From Rhodobacteraceae bacterium HTCC2150 (GTDB lineage Bacteria; Pseudomonadota; Alphaproteobacteria; Rhodobacterales; Rhodobacteraceae): a stretch of 64,000 nt of DNA. Shown piece after piece: positions 36,165-45,321 of the stretch. The DNA lies in the NCBI GenBank assembly GCA_000169395.1, contig AAXZ01000003.1, forward strand, positions 186,001-250,000, given 5' to 3'. The notes under the pieces are model-generated. The model was given only the letters and a program-made list of their open reading frames with translations, had not been told where the DNA came from and did no database searches. How positions within the stretch are numbered: position 1 is the stretch's first letter; every line of letters begins with the position of its first letter. The translations under genes were made by a program, and so were the position numbers.

Positions 36165-38633
36165 CTACAGCCGCATATTTGCGCCATTCGGGTCATAAAT
36201 CGGCCCACCAAGCACGACGGCATCATACATTTCACCAAGAATTTCGACCTGCAATGATGTGCCGGGTTGGGCGTTTTCTGATGATACATATCCCATGGCC
36301 ATTGATGTTCCAGAACGATGTGCATAGCCACCGGATGAGACATAACCAACCGCCTGCCCATCTTTCAGGATGGCTTCATCGTTGCTGACGTCGATACCGT
36401 CGACATCGATTGTCATGGTCACCAATTTTTGTTTGGGGCCAGCATCGCGGATTGCCAATGTTGCGTCTTTGCCGACAAAATCTTTCTTCCAATTGATGAA
36501 GACGTCCATTCCAGATGCAACAGCATCAAAATCAGGTCGGAATTCAAGCGTCCAAACACCCCACCCCTTTTCAAGTCGCATCGACATAAGTGCGCGGGCA
36601 CCATACCAGCGATAGCCAAGATCGGAACCAGCCGCCTCAATTGCCTCGGCAAGACGTAGTAGGTATTGTGGCTTGCAATAGATTTCATACCCCAATTCCC
36701 CGCTAAAACTGATCCGGTTTAAAATGACGGGCACACTGCCCACGTAGGTTTGGCGTAGATCCCGAAATTTTAGGGCCTCACTGCTCACTTCATCGCGGCA
36801 AATTTTTGCAAGCAATTCTCGTGATTTTGGCCCAGATAAAGCGATCCCATGCCAATCATCACTGACGTTGGCATAGCTCACATTGTCTGGCAAATCTTTG
36901 GTGAACCAGCGACTGTGTGCCTCTTGCATGGCACCCGAGCCAAACAACATGAAATGCTCGTCTCCCAGACAAGCGACGGTTAAATCCCCATATAGTTTAC
37001 CTTTTGGTGTCAGCATAGGGGTAAGCGTCAACCTGCCCGGTTTGGGCACATAGCCCGCCAGCGTTCTATCCAGATATTCACGCGCGCCGGCGCCTTTGAA
37101 TTCGTGTTTGGCGAAGTTGGTGATTTCAATCCCACCAACGGCCTCTTGCACGGCCTTTACCTCGCGGGCGACATAATCGTGACTGCGGTTGCGTTCAAAA
37201 GTTGGTTCTTCATGGGCGTCTTCTGGGCCATCTGCGAACCAAAGCGCATTTTCTAGGCCAAAGCCCTGCCCCATCAAGGCACCTTTGGCTTTCAGACGAT
37301 CATAAAGCGCCGTGGTTTTTTGCATTCTTCCCTTTGGCAGCGTTTCATTTGGAAACGTCATCACAAAGCGTCGCTCGTAATTTTCGGTCGATTTGACCAT
37401 ACCCCAATCAGGCGTTGCGAATTCACCAAAACGGGCAACATCCATGGCCCAAACATCAATGCTGGGTTCGCCATCAATCATCCATTCAGCCATGGTCAGC
37501 CCCACGCCGCCGCCCTGGCAAAATCCAGCCATGACACCAACCGCTACCCAGTAATTTTTCATGCCTGGTACAGGACCAATCATTGGATTGCCGTCAGGGC
37601 CAAAAGTGAATGGACCATTGATCGTGTCCTTAATACCGGCCTCGCCAATGGCTGGAATACGTTCAAATGACATCTCAAGACGATCTGCGATACGGTCAAG
37701 ATCAGGCGGCAGCAGTTCATGCCCAAAATCCCAAGGCGTGCCGCCCACCTTCCACGGCGTGCCCTTTGGTTCATAGGTGCCAAGCAGCATGCCTTGGCGT
37801 TCTTGCCGGAAGTAAATATTTGCCTCGTAGTCGATACCAGCAGGCAGGCGCCCCGCCTCGCCCATACTGTCCATACGATCGGCAATGAGCGGGATTTTAT
37901 CCGTGATGAGATAATGGTGTTCCATTGGTTGTACGGGCAGATGAATACCGGACATTTGCCCAACTTCACGCGCCCACAAACCACCGCAATTAACGATCTG
38001 TTCAGCGTTTATTTTACCTTTGGGTGTTTCTAGATCCCATGATCCATCGGTGCGTTGGGACATGGCCGTCACACCGCAATGGGTGATATATTGTGCACCA
38101 TGAACACGTGCTGCCTTGGCGAATGCATAAGTCGCCCCAGATGGATCAAGATCACCGTCTTGGTCATCCCAAAGGGCAGCATGGTAATGTTTCGGATCGA
38201 TCAGCGGGTGGCGTTCTGCCAGTTCTTTGGGGCTAATGAATTCTTGATTAAGACCCATGTAGCGTGCTTTTGAACGCTCGCGTTTTAGATAATCATACCA
38301 TTCTTTAGTTGAGGCGGCATAAAAGCCACCTGTGATGTGTAAACCAACGGAATGGCCCGAAGTGTTTTCAATTTCCTTATACAAATCAATCGTATAACTT
38401 TGCAGGCGGGAAATATTGGGGTCAGAACTGATGGTATGGATCTGTCCTGCGGCATGCCAACTTGATCCAGAAGTCAGCTCGTCACGTTCCAACAGGACCA
38501 CGTCTTTCCAACCAAATTTAGCCAAATGGAACAGGATTGAGCACCCCACAACACCGCCACCAATCACAACGACTTTGGCATGAGAAGGAAGCGATTTGCC
38601 GGTGGCTGTTTCGTCTTTTTGAATTTCAGGCAT
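36165..38633 (-). CDS. FAD-dependent oxidoreductase with GcvT domain (DMGDH/SarDH-like)
   Basis: This 822-residue flavoprotein has the layout of dimethylglycine and sarcosine dehydrogenases. An N-terminal DAO/FAD domain carries VVVIGGGVVGCSILFHLAK (residues 21-39) and GSSWHAAG, where His60 matches the covalent FAD histidine. An FAO_M linker follows, then a GcvT aminomethyltransferase-like tetrahydrofolate domain in the C-terminal 350 residues (PKSRELLAKIC, SFSGELGYEIYC). These enzymes oxidatively demethylate N-methyl groups and pass formaldehyde equivalents to tetrahydrofolate. The gene lies 10 bases downstream of the MttB-like gene on the same strand, and together they suggest catabolism of an N-methylated compound. 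The substrate cannot be read from sequence. Confidence 0.9.
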   Translation of the reverse strand: MPEIQKDETATGKSLPSHAKVVVIGGGVVGCSILFHLAKFGWKDVVLLERDELTSGSSWHAAGQIHTISSDPNISRLQSYTIDLYKEIENTSGHSVGLHITGGFYAASTKEWYDYLKRERSKARYMGLNQEFISPKELAERHPLIDPKHYHAALWDDQDGDLDPSGATYAFAKAARVHGAQYITHCGVTAMSQRTDGSWDLETPKGKINAEQIVNCGGLWAREVGQMSGIHLPVQPMEHHYLITDKIPLIADRMDSMGEAGRLPAGIDYEANIYFRQERQGMLLGTYEPKGTPWKVGGTPWDFGHELLPPDLDRIADRLEMSFERIPAIGEAGIKDTINGPFTFGPDGNPMIGPVPGMKNYWVAVGVMAGFCQGGGVGLTMAEWMIDGEPSIDVWAMDVARFGEFATPDWGMVKSTENYERRFVMTFPNETLPKGRMQKTTALYDRLKAKGALMGQGFGLENALWFADGPEDAHEEPTFERNRSHDYVAREVKAVQEAVGGIEITNFAKHEFKGAGAREYLDRTLAGYVPKPGRLTLTPMLTPKGKLYGDLTVACLGDEHFMLFGSGAMQEAHSRWFTKDLPDNVSYANVSDDWHGIALSGPKSRELLAKICRDEVSSEALKFRDLRQTYVGSVPVILNRISFSGELGYEIYCKPQYLLRLAEAIEAAGSDLGYRWYGARALMSMRLEKGWGVWTLEFRPDFDAVASGMDVFINWKKDFVGKDATLAIRDAGPKQKLVTMTIDVDGIDVSNDEAILKDGQAVGYVSSGGYAHRSGTSMAMGYVSSENAQPGTSLQVEILGEMYDAVVLGGPIYDPNGANMRL

Positions 38634-38643
38634 TTAGTCTCTC

Positions 38644-40164
38644 CTAGTACCACGCATCGGGCAAATTTTCTTTACGTTTTGCCACGAACGCTTCTAATGC
38701 TTCGCGTGTGGCTTCTTCCATTTTAGGTTGTTCATATTCATCCAGCATTTTTTTGACACGGGCATTGGCACGAACGCGCATATCAAGAGAACCGGCTTCT
38801 TCCCAGCTTTCTACATTTTCGCTGTCACTCAGTTGTGGTTCGTAAAAGGCATTTTGATAGTTACGCATTGTATGACTACAGCCAAGGAAGTGCCCGCCGG
38901 CATCAACCTCGCCATAAGCATCACGTGCCATTGCCTCGTCTGATACATCCAAGCCTTGGTCCAACACTTTTTGGTAACTGCCCAAGCGGTCGGCATCCAT
39001 AATGAGTTTCTCAAACCCCGTACAAAGCCCACCTTCAAGCCAACCCGCGGAATGAAGAACGAAATTTGCGCCCGCCAGCATTGTTGAATGCATGCTATCT
39101 GCACTTTCGTACGCTGCCTGTGCATCTTCGATTTTTGAGGCAGTTAATGAACCACCACACCGCAACGGCAATCCCGCACGGCGGGCTAATTGTCCAATAG
39201 CATAGTTTGAAATGATCGGCTCAGGCATGCCAAAGGTAGGAGCGCCAGATTTTAGGGACATTGAGGATAAAAAATTTCCCAAAACAAACGGTGCACCTGG
39301 CCTTAACAATTGTACATACGCGCAGACCATCATTGCCTCGGCCATGGCTTGGGCCACGGATGCTGCCGTTGAAACAGGGCCCATAGCCCCTGACAGAATA
39401 AATGGCACGACAACCATGCCTTGACCGCGCGAAGAATAAACGCGTGCGGCCTCAGTGACGACTTTATCCACCAGCAATGGCGAATTGGTGTTCACATTTC
39501 CCATAATGACACAGTTTTTGTCCATGATTTCTTTGCCAAAAACAATCTCGGCCATATCAACACTGTCCTGCGCGCGCGTCATTTCCGTAATCGCGCCAAG
39601 GTGGGGTTTATCTGATAAGGTCATGTGGGCCATCAACATATCAAGATGGCGTTTACTGACGGGAACATCACAAGGCTCACAAGTAACAAAGCCACCGTGG
39701 TGCAGATTTGGGTGCATGTATGTCAGTTTCACCAGATCGCGAAAGGCATTCATATCGCCATATCTGCGACCACCTTCAAGATCGCGCACAAAGGGGGCGC
39801 CATACACCGGGGCGAATACCTGATTTTTACCGCCGATTGTCACCGATCGTTCAGGATTACGTGCCAGTTGGACAAATTCACTGGGTGCCATGGAGCAAAG
39901 GGATCTGATCCAGTCAGCAGATGCGCGCACGATATCACCTTCAACTTTAGCACCTTCGCGTTTCCATAAGGCGATGGATTCTGGATCATCCCGAAAAGCA
40001 ATGCCAACATCTTGGATAAGCCAATCGACTTGTGCCTCAAGCTTTTCGATTTGTTCTTGATTAAGCACATCAAAAAACGGCAACTCCCTTTTGACAAAGG
40101 GCGACGCAGGAACGCCTGTCTGCTGGTTTTCCCTATTGCGAGATGCGCGAGTGCGACGTGCCAT
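38644..40164 (-). CDS. MttB-superfamily corrinoid methyltransferase homologue, without pyrrolysine
   Basis: The product is a 506-residue protein of the trimethylamine methyltransferase superfamily. The family core is seen in VQLARNPERSVTIGG, DMNAFRDLVKLTYMHPNLHHGGF, GAMGPVSTAASVAQAMAEAM and GMPEPIISNYAIGQLARRAGLPLRCGG. The frame has no internal TAG, so like MtgB-type homologues it does not use pyrrolysine. Non-Pyl members may demethylate glycine betaine, carnitine or related quaternary amines. No corrinoid protein or reductive activator lies nearby, which is unusual for a methyltransferase working as in MtgBC systems. It is divergent from a LysR regulator. Confidence 0.88.
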   Translation of the reverse strand: MARRTRASRNRENQQTGVPASPFVKRELPFFDVLNQEQIEKLEAQVDWLIQDVGIAFRDDPESIALWKREGAKVEGDIVRASADWIRSLCSMAPSEFVQLARNPERSVTIGGKNQVFAPVYGAPFVRDLEGGRRYGDMNAFRDLVKLTYMHPNLHHGGFVTCEPCDVPVSKRHLDMLMAHMTLSDKPHLGAITEMTRAQDSVDMAEIVFGKEIMDKNCVIMGNVNTNSPLLVDKVVTEAARVYSSRGQGMVVVPFILSGAMGPVSTAASVAQAMAEAMMVCAYVQLLRPGAPFVLGNFLSSMSLKSGAPTFGMPEPIISNYAIGQLARRAGLPLRCGGSLTASKIEDAQAAYESADSMHSTMLAGANFVLHSAGWLEGGLCTGFEKLIMDADRLGSYQKVLDQGLDVSDEAMARDAYGEVDAGGHFLGCSHTMRNYQNAFYEPQLSDSENVESWEEAGSLDMRVRANARVKKMLDEYEQPKMEEATREALEAFVAKRKENLPDAWY

Positions 40165-40255
40165 TTTTCACCTTTCTGTATTGTTGAGTGAATATTGCAC
40201 GAAATAATGACTATGTGACGGTTGAAAAAATCTATGCTTTAGATAATTTCAGATT

Positions 40256-41170
40256 ATGCAAAATATGTGGACACATCTTTCTTCCCCGCGTCATCTGATG
40301 GTTTTTGAGGCCGCCGCGCGTCTGGGATCTTTTACACGAGCCGCACAGGAACTGAATGTTCAGCAACCTTCAATCAGCGCATCAATAAAACAATTGGAAA
40401 CCTCACTTGATGTGCAATTGTTTTACCGAAGCCATCGAAGCATAAGCTTGACGAATGCAGGCGAACGTCTTTTTGCGGATGTGACCCGTGCATTTGAGCT
40501 GTTAGAACAATCCTCCACAACCATCCGGCAATCTGTCAGCAACGATCACGTGACTCTTAGTGCATCATCTGCGTTCAATAATTATTGGATGTTGCCTAGA
40601 TTAAGTGAATTTCAAAAAATTTACCCAAATATTGACCTGAGATTACAAACCAGCGACCGAGAACCCGATTTAACGGTCGAGCCGATTAGTTTAGCAATCC
40701 GCCTTGGAACGGGAAATTGGGCTGGGTGTGACAGTCACTTGATTGCAGAGGAATTGATTTATCCTGTGGCGGCCCCGCGGGTGATGGCTGCGGCCATTCA
40801 ACTTAGGAATATCACAGGATTACTGCATCAGCGGTTGATCCATCTAGAAGAACCAATTCGCGAACGCCCTTCGTGGGCACAGTGGTTTGGTGCGTTTGGC
40901 ATCACAGAACAGCCCCCGCGTGGTGGTTTGCGACTGAATGACTATGCGCTTGTATTACAGGCCGCCATGGCGGGTGAAGGCTTCGCATTTGGATGGGACC
41001 ATGTCGTTCAGCCTTTGGTGCAAAAGGGTCTTTTAGCGGCGCGCCCAGAATGGGGATGGAAGACGGGCAAGGGATTCTATTTGGTATGGGCCAAGGACAA
41101 CGCTTTATTGCCGCAAGCCAAGCTGGTTCGTGATTGGTTTATCGAGAATTACGGTAATTCTAAATCGTAA
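40256..41170 (+). CDS. LysR family transcriptional regulator
   Basis: A 304-residue LTTR. The winged helix-turn-helix (about residues 12-70) reads HLMVFEAAARLGSFTRAAQELNVQQPSISASIKQLE, and a PBP2-type effector domain follows from about residue 95. The GcvA-like features (SLTNAGERLFADV, TVEPISLAIRLGTGNWAG) suggest a relative of GcvA. It is divergently transcribed from the MttB-like gene, with a 91-base shared upstream region, and probably regulates that operon. The ligand is unknown. Confidence 0.9.
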   Translation: MQNMWTHLSSPRHLMVFEAAARLGSFTRAAQELNVQQPSISASIKQLETSLDVQLFYRSHRSISLTNAGERLFADVTRAFELLEQSSTTIRQSVSNDHVTLSASSAFNNYWMLPRLSEFQKIYPNIDLRLQTSDREPDLTVEPISLAIRLGTGNWAGCDSHLIAEELIYPVAAPRVMAAAIQLRNITGLLHQRLIHLEEPIRERPSWAQWFGAFGITEQPPRGGLRLNDYALVLQAAMAGEGFAFGWDHVVQPLVQKGLLAARPEWGWKTGKGFYLVWAKDNALLPQAKLVRDWFIENYGNSKS

Positions 41171-41182
41171 GCACTCAGTGCT

Positions 41183-41956
41183 TTAAAGAGCAGTCCAACC
41201 ACCATCTACGGAAATTGTTGTACCCGTGATTTGCGCGGCAGCGTCAGACGCCAAAAACACGGTGGTGCCCCCGATTTGTTCCATTGTGGCAAATTCTTTA
41301 GAAGGCTGACGCGACAAAAGGACATCGCGAATGACCGCATCGCGATCTAAACCGTATTCATCCATCGTGGCGGGGATCTGCTTTTCCACCAAAGGCGTCA
41401 AAACATAGCCTGGGCAGATGGCGTTGCAGGTAATTGACTCCTCGGCGGTTTCCAGCGCTGTTGTCTTAGTCAGCCCCACAACCCCGTGTTTGGCGGCGAT
41501 ATAGGCCGATTTGTAAGGCGAGGCTGTTAAACCATGGGCAGAGGCGATGTTCACCACCCTACCCCATCCAGCGGTACGCATCAACGGCAACGCAACGGCC
41601 GTTGTATGAAAAGCCGACGAAAGATTGATTGCGATGATCGCGTCCCATTTGTCGGCGGGAAATTTGTCTATTGGGGCGACATGTTGAATACCGGCATTGT
41701 TCACCAGAATATCGCAGGCTCCGGCGTGCTCGACCAAACCACGACATTGATCGGCCTTTGACATATCAGCCTGTATGTATCTGGCGTTCACACCAAATTC
41801 GGTGCCTATGCTTGCGGCAAGCGCATGGTCTGCATCGTCATTTGTAAATGAGTTCAAAACCACGTCTGCACCCGCACCCGCCAAGGCACGTGCCACACCC
41901 AAACCAATGCCAGAATTGCTGCCCGTGATGACGGCGGTTTTTTGAGCTAATGACAT
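41183..41956 (-). CDS. bdhA: 3-hydroxybutyrate dehydrogenase-type SDR
   Basis: The product has 257 residues. TGSNSGIGLGVA is the NAD-binding motif, NNAGIQ the NNAG motif, and YIAAKHGVVG gives Tyr-x3-Lys. The segment NAICPGYVLTPLVEKQIP, together with the C-terminus VDGGWTAL, is typical of 3-hydroxybutyrate dehydrogenase, which interconverts 3-hydroxybutyrate and acetoacetate during polyhydroxybutyrate and ketone metabolism. ATG 41956 has AAAGG about 7 bases upstream; the longer open frame to 42046 lacks one. A terminator hairpin and possible promoter lie upstream. Confidence 0.82.
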   Translation of the reverse strand: MSLAQKTAVITGSNSGIGLGVARALAGAGADVVLNSFTNDDADHALAASIGTEFGVNARYIQADMSKADQCRGLVEHAGACDILVNNAGIQHVAPIDKFPADKWDAIIAINLSSAFHTTAVALPLMRTAGWGRVVNIASAHGLTASPYKSAYIAAKHGVVGLTKTTALETAEESITCNAICPGYVLTPLVEKQIPATMDEYGLDRDAVIRDVLLSRQPSKEFATMEQIGGTTVFLASDAAAQITGTTISVDGGWTAL

Positions 41957-42047
41957 GGGTTCACCTTTTGGGTTGAAATTTGCGATGATCCTATATGCTG
42001 CACGTGCAAACTGTACAGGGTGACGACAACTAAATTCCGTCCACAAA

Positions 42048-42125
42048 ACAAAAAAAACGCCAGCACGAAGCTGGCGTTAAGTTATTGAGGCAGGTTTCAT
42101 ACAGGCAAGAAACCTATCGAGCAGT
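42048..42125 (-). ncRNA. Candidate small RNA or attenuated leader upstream of bdhA
   Basis: A compact minus-strand unit with all parts of a small transcript. The -35-like TTGGCC (42155-42160) is separated by 16 bases from TTATAA (42133-42138). A hairpin AGGTTTC/GAAACCT follows (42092-42098 with 42109-42115), and then a perfect nine-pair terminator with eight Us. The predicted length is about 76 nt. Because bdhA starts 94 bases beyond the terminator, the unit could instead be a leader whose terminator is sometimes read through. No Rfam family was recognised. Confidence 0.45.
42050..42078 (-). terminator. Strong minus-strand intrinsic terminator
   Basis: Read on the minus strand, AACGCCAGC and GCTGGCGTT form a perfect stem with loop TTCGT, followed by eight Us (the A-run at 42050-42057). 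No protein gene ends here: bdhA begins on the far side and the next gene upstream points away. Confidence 0.85.
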
Positions 42126-42239
42126 AAAGTCCTTATAAGCAATTCATCGCCGTGGGCCAAGCTAAAAGTTTGAATTGTTTGAAAAGGCACAATAGGCTTA
42201 TCCCAAAGAAAACAAGAGACCACAGGGAAGGTTGCCAGT

Positions 42240-44048
42240 ATGGAAACAGAGTTTTTCAACAAATCCAAGAGAATCGGCGCGGTTTTAGCGCTGATTCTTG
42301 CGACAACAGGCGCACAAGCAAAGCCAGAACACGGCATAGCTATGTATGGTGCCCCACAGCTACCACACGATTTTGTGTCCTTACCCCATGCAAACCCCGA
42401 TGCGCCCAAAGGTGGGCGAATCGTTTTTGGCGAGGGCGGCAGCTTTGACGGGATGAACCCTTACATTCAAAAGGGGCGCGCACCTTGGGGCGTAAGGACC
42501 CTTGTTTATGAAACACTTATGGGGCGTAATTACGGTGAACCTTTCGCCCTTTACGGTTTGTTAGCCGAATCGATTGAAACACCAGAGGATCGAAAATGGG
42601 TGGAATTCACGCTTCGGGCTGAGGCCCGATTCTCTGATGGATCACCCGTTACGGTTGAAGACGTGATTTGGTCTTTCGAAACATTGGGTACCGAAGGATC
42701 CGCGCGCTACAAGCGAAGCTGGGGTGACATTGCCAGAATTGCTAAAACCGGCGATCGAAAACTGCGCATTGATTTTGCAACCGATGACCGCGAAATGGCA
42801 TTGCTGATGGGATTACGCCCAATTTTGCAAAAATCCCAATGGGAAGGTCGCGACTTTGCTGACAATACATTGGATGTTCCTGTCGGGTCCGGTCCTTATA
42901 CAGTCGATGAGTTTGAAACCGGACGCTATGTTTCATTTAAGCGTAACCCAGATTACTGGGGCAAAGACGTGCCATTCATGCGCGGTCAAGCAAACTTTGA
43001 CGAGGTACGCTATGACTATTTCGGTGATTCCGGCGTTGTGTTTGAATCATTTAAAGCAGGTGAAATCAGCACTTACCGCGAATTCAACGAGGCGCTATGG
43101 GAAAGCAATTATGATTTCAGCCGCGTGACATCTGGTGATGTTGTGAAATCTGTTTTTCCACACAAACGCCCTTCTGGAATTGTTGGTTACGTGATGAACA
43201 CCCGACGAGACCAGTTCCAAGACTGGCGTGTGCGTGATGCATTGATCCATGCGTTCAATTTTGAATTCATCAGTGATGCCGTAAATGGGGGTAAAAAACC
43301 CCGCATTTCATCATATTTTTCCAATTCCGTTCTGGGCATGAAAAATGGTGCCGCCGATGGCAAAGTCGCTGAATTCTTAGCACCATATCAGGATGAATTG
43401 TTGCCTGGTGCCGTTGATGGATATCAATTGCCAATAAGCGATGGTTCAGAAGCCAATCGTAAAAACGTTCGCCGTGCGTTGGCTCTGTTTGAAGAGGCCG
43501 GCTATACCGTAGAAAATGGCGTCATGACGGGACCAGATGGCCCGTTTACCTTTGATATCTTATTGAAGGTCGGTGACGACGAAAACAAATCCATCATGTC
43601 AATGTATGTCGAATCCCTAAAACGGTTGGGAATTGAGGCGAGTATGACAATTGTGGATTCTGCCCAATATAAAGAACGCACCAACGTATATGATTTTGAT
43701 ATGGCATATTACTGGCGTGGATTGTCGCTTTCTCCTGGGAATGAACAAAAGTTGTACTGGGGATCAGGCGGCATCGAAAACCCGGGGACACGCAACTGGA
43801 TGGGCATGAATTCACCGGCGGCTGAGGCCATGATTGATAAATTGCTTACATCAACCGATGAAACTGACTTTATCGCCGCTACAAAAGCGCTGGATCGCGT
43901 TTTGACGTCAGGCCGTTATGTCATTCCAAAATGGTTCCGCGATGTTTCTACCGTGGCCCACAACAAAGAGCTGCATTTCCCCGACACATTGCCAATGTAC
44001 GGCGATTGGTTGGGTTTCCAGCCAGATGTTTGGTGGTACGAAGAATAA
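42240..44048 (+). CDS. Extracellular solute-binding protein, family 5 (YejA/oligopeptide type)
   Basis: The product is a 602-residue periplasmic binding protein. A signal peptide ends at GAQA-K near residue 27, and a family 5 (OppA/DppA/YejA) domain spans residues 70-590 (LVYETLMGRNYGEPFALYGLLAESIE, VPVGSGPYTVDEFETGRYVSFKRNPDYWG). Such proteins deliver peptides or peptide-like compounds to an ABC importer. The expected permease and ATPase genes are missing here: the gene is followed at once by a terminator. An in-frame GTG or ATG upstream was not seen. Similarity to YejA is by length and motifs only. Confidence 0.9.
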   Translation: METEFFNKSKRIGAVLALILATTGAQAKPEHGIAMYGAPQLPHDFVSLPHANPDAPKGGRIVFGEGGSFDGMNPYIQKGRAPWGVRTLVYETLMGRNYGEPFALYGLLAESIETPEDRKWVEFTLRAEARFSDGSPVTVEDVIWSFETLGTEGSARYKRSWGDIARIAKTGDRKLRIDFATDDREMALLMGLRPILQKSQWEGRDFADNTLDVPVGSGPYTVDEFETGRYVSFKRNPDYWGKDVPFMRGQANFDEVRYDYFGDSGVVFESFKAGEISTYREFNEALWESNYDFSRVTSGDVVKSVFPHKRPSGIVGYVMNTRRDQFQDWRVRDALIHAFNFEFISDAVNGGKKPRISSYFSNSVLGMKNGAADGKVAEFLAPYQDELLPGAVDGYQLPISDGSEANRKNVRRALALFEEAGYTVENGVMTGPDGPFTFDILLKVGDDENKSIMSMYVESLKRLGIEASMTIVDSAQYKERTNVYDFDMAYYWRGLSLSPGNEQKLYWGSGGIENPGTRNWMGMNSPAAEAMIDKLLTSTDETDFIAATKALDRVLTSGRYVIPKWFRDVSTVAHNKELHFPDTLPMYGDWLGFQPDVWWYEE

Positions 44049-44053
44049 AACCC

Positions 44054-44085
44054 AAAACGCCCCGAGGATTTCTTCGGGGCGTTTT
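44054..44085 (+). terminator. Rho-independent terminator after binding-protein gene
   Basis: AAAACGCCCCGA (44054-44065) pairs perfectly with TCGGGGCGTTTT (44074-44085) around an eight-base loop. It lies 5 bases after the stop codon and ends the single-gene transcript. Confidence 0.9.
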
Positions 44086-44100
44086 CTTTAAGTTAAGTGA

Positions 44101-44771
44101 CTAAGTCTGCTTGTCCAAAAAGTCATACATTTCCTGCATTTTTTCAAAAATTTCGTCGATAACATCTAAGCCATTGTTTTTAGATCTTATCCAATTTGCA
44201 CTGATAACTATCTGTTTATCAAAAATCATTGCAGGCATTTCACATTGAAAATCATCACAATAAATGACCGGCGCATTGTCGCCTTCGAAACGAGAGACGA
44301 TTTGGCAACTGATATCGGAGGATTGAACAGGATTAACGCAAAGGTAATTTGTCCCTTTATCAATGATAGCATCTAGCAAGGTAAGTCGTTCTTGATGAAC
44401 GGTTGCACTATCTTTTGAAAATGCGACCGCATCGTCTTTCCAATCCAATCCAAACCCAAAGACAGAAAATCAATATTCGCAGTCTCGGCATCAAATTTAA
44501 GCGCTGACACAATAGGAACATCAAGCGCGCGCCCATCTTTGGCCAGATTATCCACATCCCGACAAGTGGTTCCTTTAGGATCTAAAAGATGCGTTCCACT
44601 AACGTCAAAGGCCCTGAAAATCGGACCGCCACGTCGAATTATTCCGTCGCGATCTGTCAAACCAAAATCAACAAATCGATAAAAACTTGGACAACTTTCT
44701 GCCTGTGCATGATTAGCAATAATAACAAACAGAAGTGTCGGAATGATCTTGGAAATATTATTGTGAAACAT
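44101..44771 (-). pseudogene. Exported protein frameshifted at a (TCCAA)3 tract
   Basis: A signal-peptide protein begins at 44771 (MFHNNISKIIPTLLFVIIANHAQA). Its frame runs as ...DFLSLGLDW to about 44440 and then leaves the coding frame, ending at 44373. A second frame, open from about 44448 to 44101, starts DWKDDAVAFSKDS and continues the same protein. The switch falls exactly at three copies of TCCAA on the plus strand (44439-44453). With two copies the frames would join as LGLDWKDDA, giving one protein of about 220 residues. The protein has several cysteines (SCPSFYRF, TTCRDVDN, CVNP, CDDFQC) but no domain known to me. Loss by slippage, or reversible phase variation, is possible. Confidence 0.7.
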
Positions 44772-44858
44772 TTGGTCACTTTGGTTCTTTACGGGTCCAA
44801 TAACAAATGAAATATCTGTGTCTGCGAAACTTCACACGTTGAACCGAAAGAGTGCATC

Positions 44859-45320
44859 ATGAATATTCTTGTACTATGTACAGGCAATTCTGCAAGATCA
44901 ATTTTATTAGAGGCATTGCTTGGCGCTGACAGCCGGATCACGTCATTTTCGGCAGGCTCAAATCCCGCGGGTGCCGTGCATCCACAATCGCTAAAACTTC
45001 TCTCATCGCTGAATTATGACGTTTCAAATTTTCGCAGCAAGAGTTGGGATGAATTTACAGGCGAAATCAAGATGGATGCTGTTATTACTGTTTGCAGTAA
45101 CGCCGCCAATGAGGTGTGCCCAATATGGCCCGGCGCACCCATAACGGCCCATTGGGGTGTGGATGATCCTGCTGCTGCCGCCAAATCTGATTGGGAACCT
45201 GCATTCTCGTTGGCCCATGAACGCCTAAAAAAGCGCGCCGATGCCCTGTTGGCATTGCCGTTTGAGAGTTTTGACGCAGCAGAATTGAAAGATCATTTGG
45301 ATCAGATTGGCAAAATTTGA
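44859..45320 (+). CDS. arsC: Arsenate reductase, thioredoxin-type (low-molecular-weight phosphatase fold)
   Basis: The product has 153 residues. The CX5R phosphatase loop CTGNSARS (Cys7-Arg13) is at the N-terminus. HWGVDDPAAA and the AFSLAHERLKKRADALL region match the arsenate reductases of this fold, rather than tyrosine phosphatases. It reduces arsenate to arsenite. It is followed by a DUF1801 gene and an aquaglyceroporin gene, which could release arsenite. No arsR or arsenite pump is present. Confidence 0.85.
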   Translation: MNILVLCTGNSARSILLEALLGADSRITSFSAGSNPAGAVHPQSLKLLSSLNYDVSNFRSKSWDEFTGEIKMDAVITVCSNAANEVCPIWPGAPITAHWGVDDPAAAAKSDWEPAFSLAHERLKKRADALLALPFESFDAAELKDHLDQIGKI

Positions 45321-45321
45321 T

